Shown here one piece after another: positions 8,382 through 16,073 of a stretch of 25,073 bases of DNA. Source of the DNA: CAYYFX01 sp964471155 (GTDB lineage: Bacteria > ARS69); the NCBI GenBank assembly GCA_964471155.1, contig CAYYFX010000057.1:1-25073 (forward strand), written 5' to 3'. The position numbers were made by a program, and so were the translations under genes. The notes under the pieces were generated by a model, which worked only from the letters and a program-made list of their open reading frames with translations, did not search any database and had not been told where the DNA came from. The first letter of the stretch is position 1. The number at the start of each line of letters is the position of its first letter.

Positions 8382-9625
8382 CCCTCGGCCCCCTCGCCGG
8401 ACGCGGCCACGGACACGCCGCCGGCCTCCGCCTTCTTCCCGTCGTCCTTCGCGGTCTGCGTGCTGTCGGGAGCGGGCGGCGGGGTCCAGCCGACCTGCGT
8501 GGCGTTGAGGACGTCGATGCGCGTGCCCGTGCGCAGCCCGCCCTGCCCGAGCGAGACGACCCACGCGCCCGCGTCGACGCCGTCCAGGACCTCCACGTGC
8601 GTGTCGTCCCACAGGCCGGTGGAGACCTCCACCTTGCGGACGGAATCGGCCTCGGCCACGAAGACCGAGCGCAGCCCGCCCTCCTCCACGAGCGCGAGCT
8701 TCGGGATGGCCAGCGCCTCGTGGCGCGTGTCCGTCACGATGCGCGCCTTCACGAAGCCGCCGACGCGCAGGCCCTCCGCCCCGTCGCGCAGGAGCAGCGT
8801 GAGCCGCACCGTGCTCGTGCCGGGGTCCACCACCGGCGCCACGCGCTCCACGATCGCGGGCACCGAATGCTCCACCGTCTCCAGATCGAGCTGCACCCGG
8901 TCCCCGGCGCGGACGTGGCGCGCGATGGCCTCGGGCAGGTGGATCGTCACGCGCAGCGGCTCGAAGTCGACGAGCGTGAACAGCGGCTCGGACGGGTTCA
9001 GGTGCTGCCCGGGAACGATCATCCGCCGCGTGATCTGCCCGTCGAAGGGGGCGCGGACGATCGTGTCCTCCAGGCGGATCCGCGCGAGCTCCCGCTCCGC
9101 CTTCGCCTGCTCGTGCAGCGACGCCACCGACGCGAACTCCTCCTCGGTGACGAGGTTCTGCGCCAGCAGAGCCTCGCGGCGCGTGCGCTCGCGGAGCTGG
9201 TCCGCCTCCTTCAGCTCCGCCTGCGTCACCTGGATCCGCTCGCGCTCGTTCTCCATCTCGGCGAGCACCTCGCCGCGGCGGACCCAGTCCCCCTCCTCCA
9301 CGTTCAACCGCGAGACGCGGCCGGCCACCTTCGCCACGAGCTCCACCTGCCGGTCCGCCTCCACCACCGAGGACGCGCGGTAGAACGCCGAGATCTCCCG
9401 CGACTCGACGCGCGCCAGCTCCACCGGCACCGGAAGCGGCTCCTCCTCGCCCTTCTTGCCCTTCTTCTTCCCGCCGTTGCCGTCGGCGTCCGCGGTCTCC
9501 GGCCCGCCCGGCAGGAACGGCACGGGGACGACGCCCTTCTGGTCCAGGACGAACAGCGTGCCCGCGGCGACGACCAGCGCCGCGAGCGGGATGAAGACGA
9601 CCTTCTTCGGGACGCGGCGAGCCAT
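8378..9625 (-). CDS. RND efflux periplasmic adaptor (membrane-fusion protein)
   Basis: 415 residues from ATG 9625, preceded by GAGGT (9637-9633) at 7-nt spacing. An N-terminal membrane anchor spans about residues 9-27. A charged Lys/Glu/Gly linker (about 50-65, with KKKGKKGEEE) follows, then a biotinyl-lipoyl half-motif (VELVAKVAGRVSRLNVEEGD), an alpha-helical hairpin (about 120-180), the second lipoyl half (IVRAPFDGQITRRMIVPGQ), and beta-barrel and membrane-proximal domains. The tail is low-complexity Pro/Ala/Gly-rich and probably disordered. It links the RND permeases to an outer-membrane channel in the periplasm. It is first in an overlapping three-gene operon with both permeases. No lipobox cysteine is seen, so anchoring is by the N-terminal helix. 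Confidence 0.92.
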   Translation of the reverse strand: MARRVPKKVVFIPLAALVVAAGTLFVLDQKGVVPVPFLPGGPETADADGNGGKKKGKKGEEEPLPVPVELARVESREISAFYRASSVVEADRQVELVAKVAGRVSRLNVEEGDWVRRGEVLAEMENERERIQVTQAELKEADQLRERTRREALLAQNLVTEEEFASVASLHEQAKAERELARIRLEDTIVRAPFDGQITRRMIVPGQHLNPSEPLFTLVDFEPLRVTIHLPEAIARHVRAGDRVQLDLETVEHSVPAIVERVAPVVDPGTSTVRLTLLLRDGAEGLRVGGFVKARIVTDTRHEALAIPKLALVEEGGLRSVFVAEADSVRKVEVSTGLWDDTHVEVLDGVDAGAWVVSLGQGGLRTGTRIDVLNATQVGWTPPPAPDSTQTAKDDGKKAEAGGVSVAASGEGAEG

Positions 9626-9717
9626 GGCACGGACCTCGCGGGAGCGGGGAACCGGAGAGTCGGGTACGGGGGATTCGACGAGACCCGGGCGGGAAAAGTT
9701 GCGTGGTCTGCCACCCG

Positions 9718-9746
9718 ACGACAATTCCGGGGACGAAGGGTACGCT
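9718..9746 (+). promoter_or_regulatory. Putative overlapping divergent promoter, glpD and efflux operon
   Basis: In the 171-bp divergent gap, the + strand has ACGACA (9718-9723), 17 bp, TACGCT (9741-9746), serving glpD with a leader of about 44 nt. On the minus strand TACCCT (9742 to 9737) overlaps it in AGGGTACGCT, so the two directions could compete. A second minus candidate, TACCCG (9666-9661), is closer to the adaptor start. GCCGGCCGGC (9747-9756) is a palindrome just downstream. Confidence 0.3.
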
Positions 9747-9796
9747 GCCGGCCGGCGGGATGCCAGCGATGCCGGGGTGAGGACCGGGGGGGGAGC

Positions 9797-11257
9797 GTGG
9801 ACCGGGCGATCGCGCTGGAACGGATCCGCGGCGGCGGCGAGCCGTGGGACGTGGTGGTGGTGGGCGGCGGCGCGTCCGGGCTGGGCGTGGCCGTGGATGC
9901 CGCCGGCCGCGGCTACCGCACCCTCCTGCTCGAAGCCCGGGACTTCGGGGCCGGCACGTCCTCCCGCTCCACGAAGCTCATCCACGGCGGCGTGCGCTAC
10001 CTCCGGCAGGGGCGCCTCGCCCTGGTGCGGTCCGCGCTGGCGGAGCGCGCCCGGCTGCTGGCGAACGCGCCGGGACTCGTGGGGCCGTTGGAGTTCGTCG
10101 TGCCCGCGTACCGGCGGCGGGATCTCGCGGTCCTGCGCCTCGGACTGTGGCTGTACGACCGCCTCGCGGCGGGGGCCGTGGGCGCGCCGTCGCGCGGGCT
10201 GGACGCCGCGGCCGTGCGCGGCCTCGCGCCGGGAGTCCGCGCCGCCGGTCTGCGGGGCGGCGTGGCGTACGAGGACGCCCGCTTCGACGACGCGCGCCTC
10301 GCGGTGGCGCTGGCCCGGACGGCTTGGCGCGAGGGCGCGGCGGTCATCAACCACTTCGCGGTCGAGGGGCTCGGTCCGGGCAGCGGGGGCGTCGCCGCGG
10401 CGGTGTACGGCGTCGATCGCGAGAGCGGCGAGTCCTTCGAGATCCCGGCGCGCGTGGTCGTGAACGCCGCGGGCCCGTTCTCCGATCGGATCCGCCGGCT
10501 GGCCGATCCCGGAGCCGCGCCACGGCTTCGCCCGTCGCGCGGGACCCATCTCGTCCTGGACCGGCGCGCCTATCCGGGGGGATCCGCGCTGCTCCTCCCG
10601 GATGCGGGCGACGGACGCGTCGTCTTCCTCGTGCCGTGGCGCGATCGCGTGCTGCTGGGCACGACGGACGTGCCGGCGGAGGAGCCGGACGCGGAGCCGC
10701 GGGCCACGCGGGCCGAGGCGGATGCGCTGCTGGAGCTGGCGGGCCGCGTGCTGGAGCGCCGGCCCGGGCCCGCGGACGTGCGCAGCGTGTTCGCGGGGCT
10801 GCGTCCGCTCCTCGCGGGGGACGGCGGCACCGCGGGCCTGCCGCGCGACCACGACGTGCGCGTGGAGCACGGCTGGCTCGTGACGCTGGCGGGCGGGAAG
10901 TGGACCACGTACCGGCGCATGGCCGAGGATGCGGTGGACCGGGCCGCCGCGGCGGCCGGTCTGCCGCGCCGGCCGTGCCGGACGGCCGCGCTGGGGCTGG
11001 AGGCGACTTCGGCGGCGGAAGGCGGGGAGGCGGAGGTGCTGCGCGCGGTCCGGGAGGAGATGGCGCGCACCGTGGAGGACGTGCTGGCGCGCCGCACGCA
11101 TGCGTTGGTCGAGGACGCCGCGGCCGCGCGCGCCGCGGCGCCGGCCACCGCGGCCCTCCTCGCGCGGGAGCTGGGCCGGGATGCGGCGTGGGCGGCGGAC
11201 CAGGTGGAGTCGTTCGCGCGGCTCGCCGCGACCCGGGAGTTCGCGCGGCTGCGCTGA
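9797..11257 (+). CDS. glpD: FAD-dependent glycerol-3-phosphate dehydrogenase
   Basis: 486 residues, close to the usual 500. It oxidises sn-glycerol-3-phosphate to dihydroxyacetone phosphate and passes electrons to the quinone pool at the inner membrane. The FAD-binding Rossmann motif VVGGGASGLG is at about residues 21-30. The family signature TSSRSTKLIHGGVRYL follows, then NAAGPFSDRIR, the substrate-domain motif FLVPWRDRVLLGTTD and the C-terminal domain motif GGKWTTYRRMAEDA. Start GTG 9797 follows a G8 run plus AG that acts as ribosome site. The frame is open further upstream, but that part is shadow of the efflux adaptor gene. No glpF or glpK is adjacent, so it stands alone here and may serve phospholipid turnover as well as glycerol use. 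Confidence 0.92.
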   Translation: MDRAIALERIRGGGEPWDVVVVGGGASGLGVAVDAAGRGYRTLLLEARDFGAGTSSRSTKLIHGGVRYLRQGRLALVRSALAERARLLANAPGLVGPLEFVVPAYRRRDLAVLRLGLWLYDRLAAGAVGAPSRGLDAAAVRGLAPGVRAAGLRGGVAYEDARFDDARLAVALARTAWREGAAVINHFAVEGLGPGSGGVAAAVYGVDRESGESFEIPARVVVNAAGPFSDRIRRLADPGAAPRLRPSRGTHLVLDRRAYPGGSALLLPDAGDGRVVFLVPWRDRVLLGTTDVPAEEPDAEPRATRAEADALLELAGRVLERRPGPADVRSVFAGLRPLLAGDGGTAGLPRDHDVRVEHGWLVTLAGGKWTTYRRMAEDAVDRAAAAAGLPRRPCRTAALGLEATSAAEGGEAEVLRAVREEMARTVEDVLARRTHALVEDAAAARAAAPATAALLARELGRDAAWAADQVESFARLAATREFARLR

Positions 11258-11270
11258 GGCCGCGCCCGTC

Positions 11271-11279
11271 TGCTAGAAT
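11271..11279 (+). promoter_or_regulatory. Putative extended -10 promoter of the beta-helix gene
   Basis: TGCTAGAAT is an extended -10 (TGn plus TAGAAT, 5 of 6 to TATAAT) in the 28-bp gap after glpD. No convincing -35 is seen. RNA would start about 7 nt downstream, at the GTG 11286 itself. Confidence 0.45.
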
Positions 11280-11285
11280 CGACGC

Positions 11286-13724
11286 GTGCGCCCCCCGGGA
11301 ATCCCCGCGCCGCGAGTCTCGATGCCCTTGCGCCCTGGTCTTCTCGCGGCATTCCTTGCCGCATCCGTCGTCGGTTCGGCGATCCCCGCACGCGCGGCGG
11401 TCTGGTCCGTGCCGGCGTCCGTCCCGAGCCTCGCCGCGGCCCTGGACTCCGCGGCCTTCGGCGATACCGTGCTCGTGGCGTGCGGCACCTGGCCGGCCGT
11501 GGGGCTCGCGGTGCCGTCCGGCGTCACCATTCGCGGCGCCACGGGCGACCCGTCCTGCGTCACGCTCGACGGGGGAGGGGCCGGCCGCATCCTCGAGTGC
11601 GTCCACGTCGAGGACGTGCGCATCGAGGCGCTGACGCTCGCGAACGGCGCCGCGCTCACCGGCACCTTCTTCGAGCGCGCGGGCGGCGCGATCCGGTGCG
11701 CCTTCTCGTCCATCACGCTCGCGAATTGCATCCTGCGCGACAACCGCGCCGGCTTCGGGGCCGGACTCGCCGCGCGCGCGTCCTTCCTGGCGATCGACGG
11801 CTGCCGCTTCGAGGCGGACTCGGCGAGCTCCGCCACCGCATGGGCCGCGGGCGGCGGGATCTGGGCGCAGGACAGCGAAGGCACGATCACGGACTGCGTC
11901 TTCGAGCGGAACGCCGCCTTCGGCGCGTCCCCGCCGGGCGACGGCGGCGCGGTCTTCGCCGACGACTGCGCCCTCGCGCTCGAGGACTGCACGTTCGCGC
12001 ACAACGCCGCGGGGGCCGGGGCCGGCGCGCTGTACCTGTTCTTCCGGGACCAATCCTCGATCACGCGCTGCACGTTCACGGCGAACGACTCCCCGGCGGG
12101 CGGCGCCGTGTACGTGGAGAACTCCTATCCCGTGTTCCGCGAGTGCGCCTTCGCGGACAACACCGCGCGCAACGGGGGGGCGATGTTCCTCGGCGAGCGG
12201 TCGCGGGCGCGGATCGTGGACTGCGGGTTCGACGGGGACGCCGCGTCCCCGAACGCCGGCGGCGCGATCGACTGCTGGCTGTCGGATGCGGAGATCGAAG
12301 GCTGCACGTTCCGCGGCACGTCCGCCGCGGCGCGCGGCGGGGCGGTCGCGGCCCACGGGGACTCCGAGATCGCCATGACGGGGTGCCTCGTGGAGGACAC
12401 GGTCGCCGGCCCCGACGGCGGCGCGCTGTACCTGGAGGACACGTCCTCGGCCGTGCTGACCCGCTGCACCGTGCGAGGCACCGCGTCCGGGGGCGGCGCG
12501 CTCGGCGCGGCCGGCGGCGCGTCCCTCTCGCTGGACGCCTGCGTGGTGGGCTTCGCGACCGCGGGCGCGGCGGCGAACTGCAGCGGCGGCGCCGTGATCG
12601 ACGCCTCCTGCACGGACGTGTACGGCAACGCCGGCGGCGACTGGACCGGATGCCTCGCGCCGCTCGCGGGCATCGCCGGCAACTTCGCCTCGGATCCGCC
12701 CTTCTGCGCCGGCGCGGGCGACGCGTCCGTCACGATGCCGGACTCGCCGTGCCTGCCCGCGAACAACGCATGCGGCGTGCCGGTGGGGGCGGGCGGCGGC
12801 GGCTGCGGCTGCCCGACCGGCGCCACGATCCTCGTCCCGGACGACTTCCCGACGATCGCGGCGGCGCTGGCCGCCGCGTCGCCCGGTGACGTCGTGGGCG
12901 TGTGCAGCGGCGAGTGGACCGGCGCGGTCGACGCGCGCTCCGGCGTCCACCTGCTCGGTGTGCGCGCCGACCTCGCGATCCTGGTCCCGGATCCGTTCGC
13001 GCCCGGAGCGCCCGTGCTCCGCGCCGCGCACGTCGGGGACTCCACCGTCGTGGCGGAGCTCACGCTGGACGGCCGCGCGCTCGTGCCCGCCGTCGTGACC
13101 GCGGAGTCCACATCGGTGGGGCTGTGGTTCCGCCGCTCCGTGATCACGGGCGGCCAGCAGTGGGGCGTGGTGAACGGCCCCGACTCCCGTGTCACGCTCG
13201 GCGGCTCCCTCGCCGACGCGTGCGACCTCCTCGCGAACGGCCCGTCCGGCGCGTCGCACGTGCGCAACGACAACGCGCTCGCGGACTCGCTGGACGCCAC
13301 CCGGGTCCACTGGGGGACGCAGCACTTCCCGACGATCCTCGCGGGCGTCCAGGGCAAGGTGCGGGTGTGCCCGATCACGAACGCGGCGCACGATGCGGAG
13401 TTGTGCGCGCCGCTCGCGGCGGTCGGCGTTCCGGCGGCCGCCGCGGCGTCGGGGCCGGCGCTCACGGCGGCGCCGAACCCCGCTCGCGGGAGCATCCGCC
13501 TCGCCTTCGCGGCCCCGGGCGGCGCCCGCGTCCGGCTCGCGATCCACGACGTCCGGGGGCGCCTGGTCCGGGAACTCCGGGCTGGGACGGTGGAGGGCGG
13601 CCGCGGGGAGGTCCTCTGGGATGGCCGAGACTCCTCGGGCACCCCGGCGGCTCCGGGGGTATATTTTGCCCGCCTGGAAGGCGGCCCCGCGGCTCTCACC
13701 AGGAAGCTGGTGATCCTCCGCTGA
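11286..13724 (+). CDS. Exported right-handed beta-helix protein with FlgD-like tail
   Basis: 812 residues from GTG 11286, or 800 from ATG 11322. Neither has a ribosome site; GTG fits a leaderless start from the TAGAAT element. A signal peptide ends near SAIPARA-AV. The body is made of short repeats with a Cys (DCVFERN, DCTFAHN, RCTFTAN, ECAFADN) and Gly-Gly-Ala-Val turns, as in parallel beta-helix and Chlamydia-Pmp-like proteins. Two copies of a capping segment (VPASVPSLAAAL...GDTVLVACGTW near the start and VPDDFPTIAAAL...GDVVGVCSGEW about 500 residues later) indicate two fused helices. The last 80 residues form the FlgD/Ig-like tail (APNPARG, GRLVREL, WDGRDSSG, GVYFARL, ending KLVILR). Likely secreted or surface-bound; no catalytic residues can be assigned, so enzyme activity is unproven. 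Confidence 0.88.
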   Translation: MRPPGIPAPRVSMPLRPGLLAAFLAASVVGSAIPARAAVWSVPASVPSLAAALDSAAFGDTVLVACGTWPAVGLAVPSGVTIRGATGDPSCVTLDGGGAGRILECVHVEDVRIEALTLANGAALTGTFFERAGGAIRCAFSSITLANCILRDNRAGFGAGLAARASFLAIDGCRFEADSASSATAWAAGGGIWAQDSEGTITDCVFERNAAFGASPPGDGGAVFADDCALALEDCTFAHNAAGAGAGALYLFFRDQSSITRCTFTANDSPAGGAVYVENSYPVFRECAFADNTARNGGAMFLGERSRARIVDCGFDGDAASPNAGGAIDCWLSDAEIEGCTFRGTSAAARGGAVAAHGDSEIAMTGCLVEDTVAGPDGGALYLEDTSSAVLTRCTVRGTASGGGALGAAGGASLSLDACVVGFATAGAAANCSGGAVIDASCTDVYGNAGGDWTGCLAPLAGIAGNFASDPPFCAGAGDASVTMPDSPCLPANNACGVPVGAGGGGCGCPTGATILVPDDFPTIAAALAAASPGDVVGVCSGEWTGAVDARSGVHLLGVRADLAILVPDPFAPGAPVLRAAHVGDSTVVAELTLDGRALVPAVVTAESTSVGLWFRRSVITGGQQWGVVNGPDSRVTLGGSLADACDLLANGPSGASHVRNDNALADSLDATRVHWGTQHFPTILAGVQGKVRVCPITNAAHDAELCAPLAAVGVPAAAAASGPALTAAPNPARGSIRLAFAAPGGARVRLAIHDVRGRLVRELRAGTVEGGRGEVLWDGRDSSGTPAAPGVYFARLEGGPAALTRKLVILR

Positions 13725-13785
13725 GCCGGCTCGCGGCAGCCCCCGACCGCGGATTTCGGAGTTCCTGCCCTGGAAGACGACCGGA

Positions 13786-13816
13786 TTGAACAGTTCCCGC
13801 CCCCCCGCCGTCTGAT
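13786..13816 (+). promoter_or_regulatory. Putative ECF-type promoter of the sigma operon
   Basis: GAACAG (13788-13793), 17 bp, TCTGAT (13811-13816) resembles sigmaE-class promoters (GAACTT, 16-17 bp, TCTGA) and would allow autoregulation. The spacer contains a run of seven C (13800-13806). TTGAAC (13786-13791) could also serve as a -35, but then the spacing to TCTGAT is 19. Confidence 0.3.
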
Positions 13817-13853
13817 CCCTCGTGGGGACGCAGGTCCCGCGGAGGGGAGCTTC

Positions 13854-14444
13854 GTGCGGAGCCTGACCGACGCCCAGCTCGTCGCCCGGACGCAGGCCGG
13901 GGATGTCGGCGCGTTCAACGAGCTCGCGGGTCGCTGGGAGTCGGCGCTGTACGGCTTCGTCCGGCGCACCCTCGGGGACAGCGAGGACGCGCGCGACGTC
14001 TGCCAGGAAGCGCTGGTCAAGGCGTACCGCAACATCGATCGGCTGCGCGAAGGGGAGAAGTTCAAGTCGTGGATCCACTACATCGCGTTGAATCTCTGCC
14101 GGGACCGGTTCCGTTCGCCGCGAGCGCGGATGGAGGTCGTCACGTACGAGGAGGGCGGCGAGGATGCGCCGCCCACGCGCGGGATCGAGGTGGAGTCGGC
14201 GGCGGCGGACCACGGCGCGGAGGCGGCCAGCCTGGGCGGGCTGCTCAAGGGGCTGCTGGAGGGCCTGCCCGCGGAGCAGAGAACGTCGATCGTGCTCCGC
14301 GAGTACCAGGGTCTGACCTCCGAGGAGATCGGCGAGATCATGGGCGTGCCGGCGGCCACCGTGCGCACGCGCATCTACTACGGGCTCAAGGCGCTGCGCG
14401 CCGCGATGAAGGCCCGGGGCATCGAGAGGCCGGACCAGGCGTGA
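13854..14444 (+). CDS. ECF (sigma-70 family, group 4) RNA polymerase sigma factor
   Basis: 196 residues from GTG 13854, preceded by GGAGGGGAG (13841-13849). Region 2 covers about residues 7-88 with the core-binding and -10 recognition helix signatures (DARDVCQEALVKAYRNID and FKSWIHYIALNLCRDRFR). An acidic linker of about 35 residues follows, then region 4 (about 125-185) with the LPAEQRTSIVLREYQGL motif and a helix-turn-helix at about 154-175 (TSEEIGEIMGVPAATVRTRI) for the -35. Length and domains are normal; region 3 is missing as expected. It is first in an operon with an anti-sigma-like membrane protein 22 bp downstream, so its activity is probably controlled by membrane sequestration. The regulon is unknown. 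Confidence 0.93.
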   Translation: MRSLTDAQLVARTQAGDVGAFNELAGRWESALYGFVRRTLGDSEDARDVCQEALVKAYRNIDRLREGEKFKSWIHYIALNLCRDRFRSPRARMEVVTYEEGGEDAPPTRGIEVESAAADHGAEAASLGGLLKGLLEGLPAEQRTSIVLREYQGLTSEEIGEIMGVPAATVRTRIYYGLKALRAAMKARGIERPDQA

Positions 14445-14466
14445 GTCCCGAGAGGAGGGGAAGGCG

Positions 14467-15288
14467 ATGAGAGAGGACGTCGACCCGCGGATCGACAAGT
14501 TGATCGCGTTCCTCTACGGCGAGCTGCCGCCGGCGGAGGAGAGGGCGTTCCGCCGCCTCCTCGAGAAGGACGACGCGCTGCGCGCGGAGTGGGAGGAGCT
14601 GTCCGGCGTGCGCGCGGCGCTCGGCGGGTGGACCGTGGAGGAGCATGTGCCCGCCTTCGTGCTGGTGGATCCCGCGGAGCGGCCGCGGGCGGCGCGCGCG
14701 GGCACCCCGGCCGGCTGGTGGCGGCGGGTCACGGACGCGCTGCGCCCGATGGCGATGAGCCCCGCGTGGGGGCTCGCCGCCGCGGCGATGGCGCTCGTGG
14801 TGCTGGCGGCGGCGGGCTTCCGCGTGGAGCGCGTGCCGCAGGGCTTCGCGTTCCGCTTCGGCGGGGACCGGCCGGCGGAGATGGCGCTGCCCGGCGTGGG
14901 GGATGGACAGCCGCTGGAGCTGTCCGCGCGACCGTCGCCCGGGCCGGCGGCCGGCGGGGCCGGCATCGTTCCGGCGAGCGGCACGTACGTCACGGAGGAC
15001 GACTTCAACCGCTACAACACGGAGCTGATGACCACGCTGGTGGGCCTCCTGAACCGGTACGACGAACAGCGCGATCAGGAGACCGCGGAACTGCTGCGCG
15101 GCCTGTACGCGAAGATGAGTGAACGGCAGTTGTACGACTACGAGCGGACCAACCGCCGCATCGACGCGCTGGGCGCGGGGCTCCTCGCGGAGCAGAGCCG
15201 TTCGCAGAGCATCGAGGACATCCTGGGCGGCGCGGCCTCGGAGCCCGGGACCGACATCCCCGCGCGCGTCGGGGGGGAGGAGAAGTGA
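14467..15288 (+). CDS. Putative anti-sigma factor, single-pass membrane protein without zinc motif
   Basis: 273 residues from ATG 14467, with GGAGGGG just upstream. Residues about 1-55 are helical and acidic (LIAFLYGELPPAEERAFRRLLEKD), typical of the short cytosolic sigma-binding domain of anti-sigma factors. The HxxxCxxC zinc motif is absent: the protein has no cysteine. One membrane helix lies at about 99-117. The outer part has a Pro/Gly-rich spacer, then a long charged helix at about 176-252 (YNTELMTTLVGLLNRYDEQR onwards) predicted to form a coiled coil. The position after the ECF gene supports the role; binding is inferred, not shown. The stop overlaps the next gene start region, so the three genes are probably translated together. 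Confidence 0.75.
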   Translation: MREDVDPRIDKLIAFLYGELPPAEERAFRRLLEKDDALRAEWEELSGVRAALGGWTVEEHVPAFVLVDPAERPRAARAGTPAGWWRRVTDALRPMAMSPAWGLAAAAMALVVLAAAGFRVERVPQGFAFRFGGDRPAEMALPGVGDGQPLELSARPSPGPAAGGAGIVPASGTYVTEDDFNRYNTELMTTLVGLLNRYDEQRDQETAELLRGLYAKMSERQLYDYERTNRRIDALGAGLLAEQSRSQSIEDILGGAASEPGTDIPARVGGEEK

Positions 15289-15290
15289 TC

Positions 15291-15983
15291 ATGCAGGGAC
15301 GCGGGGCGCGGGGAGCCGGCTCGACCGGTCCGTGGGTGGCGATCGTGGCGGCCGTGGCGCTGGGCCTGCTGGCCCAGAAGGCCTTCGGCGTGGAGCCGCC
15401 GCCGGGGAAGATGGAACGCCAGATCGAGGTGATGGAGAAGATCCTGGACCAGGTGCTGATCGACAGCCCGAACTTCCTGGTCTCGGGGCGCGGGAACGCG
15501 CGCGGGCTGTGGGTGCCGGAGTTCGGCATCATCATGACGTTCGACGCCGCGCTCCTGGAGAAGGACAAGGACTGGCACTTCGACTTCGGCGAGGGCTTCC
15601 GCATCGAGACGGACGACAAGGGCCGCAAGGTCATCATCCTGGACAAGGACGGCGAGGTCCTTACCGAGGAGATCGAGGGGCCCGAGGCGGAGAAGAAGCG
15701 CGAGAGCCGCCGGCCCGGTCCGGACTCGCCGCAGGATCGCCTGTACAAGCGCGGCAAGGCGGAGATCGTGGACACGCTGCTGGACTACGGCGACACGATG
15801 TCCGCGCTGCCGGCCGGGAAGTGGCTGGCGATCGTGGCCTTCCTGAAGGACACGCGCTACTTCGACGAGCGCGGGCTGTCGCGGCTGGTGCTGAAGGCGA
15901 AGATCGACGACCTGCGCGCGTACACCGCGAACAAGCTCAACGAGCAGGAGATGGTGAAGCGCATCGTGGAGGAGGAGTACTGA
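15291..15983 (+). CDS. Periplasmic or membrane-anchored protein of unknown function, third gene of the sigma operon
   Basis: 230 residues from ATG 15291, at good spacing from GGAGGAGA. GTG 15285 would add two residues and overlap the anti-sigma stop (GTGA). An N-terminal hydrophobic segment (about residues 15-33, WVAIVAAVALGLLAQKAFG) is a signal peptide or anchor. The rest is hydrophilic and exported: a helix (MERQIEVMEKILDQVL), a beta-rich middle (GLWVPEFGIIMTFDAALLE), a charged central segment, and a helical C-terminus ending EMVKRIVEEEY. I do not recognise a family and see no catalytic motif or cysteine. Tight coupling to an ECF sigma and its anti-sigma suggests an envelope sensor or modulator that acts on the anti-sigma outer domain. 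That role is inference. Confidence 0.8.
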   Translation: MQGRGARGAGSTGPWVAIVAAVALGLLAQKAFGVEPPPGKMERQIEVMEKILDQVLIDSPNFLVSGRGNARGLWVPEFGIIMTFDAALLEKDKDWHFDFGEGFRIETDDKGRKVIILDKDGEVLTEEIEGPEAEKKRESRRPGPDSPQDRLYKRGKAEIVDTLLDYGDTMSALPAGKWLAIVAFLKDTRYFDERGLSRLVLKAKIDDLRAYTANKLNEQEMVKRIVEEEY

Positions 15984-16012
15984 GCGCCGGCGTCCCGGCG
16001 GCGGGATGCGGA

Positions 16013-16044
16013 ACGGGCCGGCCGGAGTGTCCCGGCCGGCCCGT
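16013..16044. terminator. Strong GC hairpin between convergent genes
   Basis: Perfect 13-bp inverted repeat ACGGGCCGGCCGG (16013-16025) and CCGGCCGGCCCGT (16032-16044) around the loop AGTGTC. It lies between the stops of the sigma operon (15983) and the redoxin gene (16074), so it may act in both directions. No T-tract follows on either strand, so it is not a textbook intrinsic terminator. Confidence 0.6.
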
Positions 16045-16073
16045 CGCGTGCGTGCGGGTTCCCGCGCGGGAGC

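Noticed and set aside
8382..8612. 77-codon N-terminal extension of the first RND permease
   Set aside because: Arg/Gly-rich and fully inside the adaptor gene. The GTG at 8381 gives a normal RND N-terminus and a GTGA overlap.
9626..11101. Upstream extension of the adaptor frame across the glpD gene
   Set aside because: The extension is antisense shadow. The ATG at 9625 has a ribosome site and begins a typical membrane anchor.
10347..14498. Very long minus-strand open frame opposite glpD, the beta-helix gene and the sigma gene
   Set aside because: The product is Arg/Ala/Gly/Pro low-complexity with no domain. The opposite strand has three well-supported genes. Stop codons are rare in antisense frames of DNA this GC-rich.
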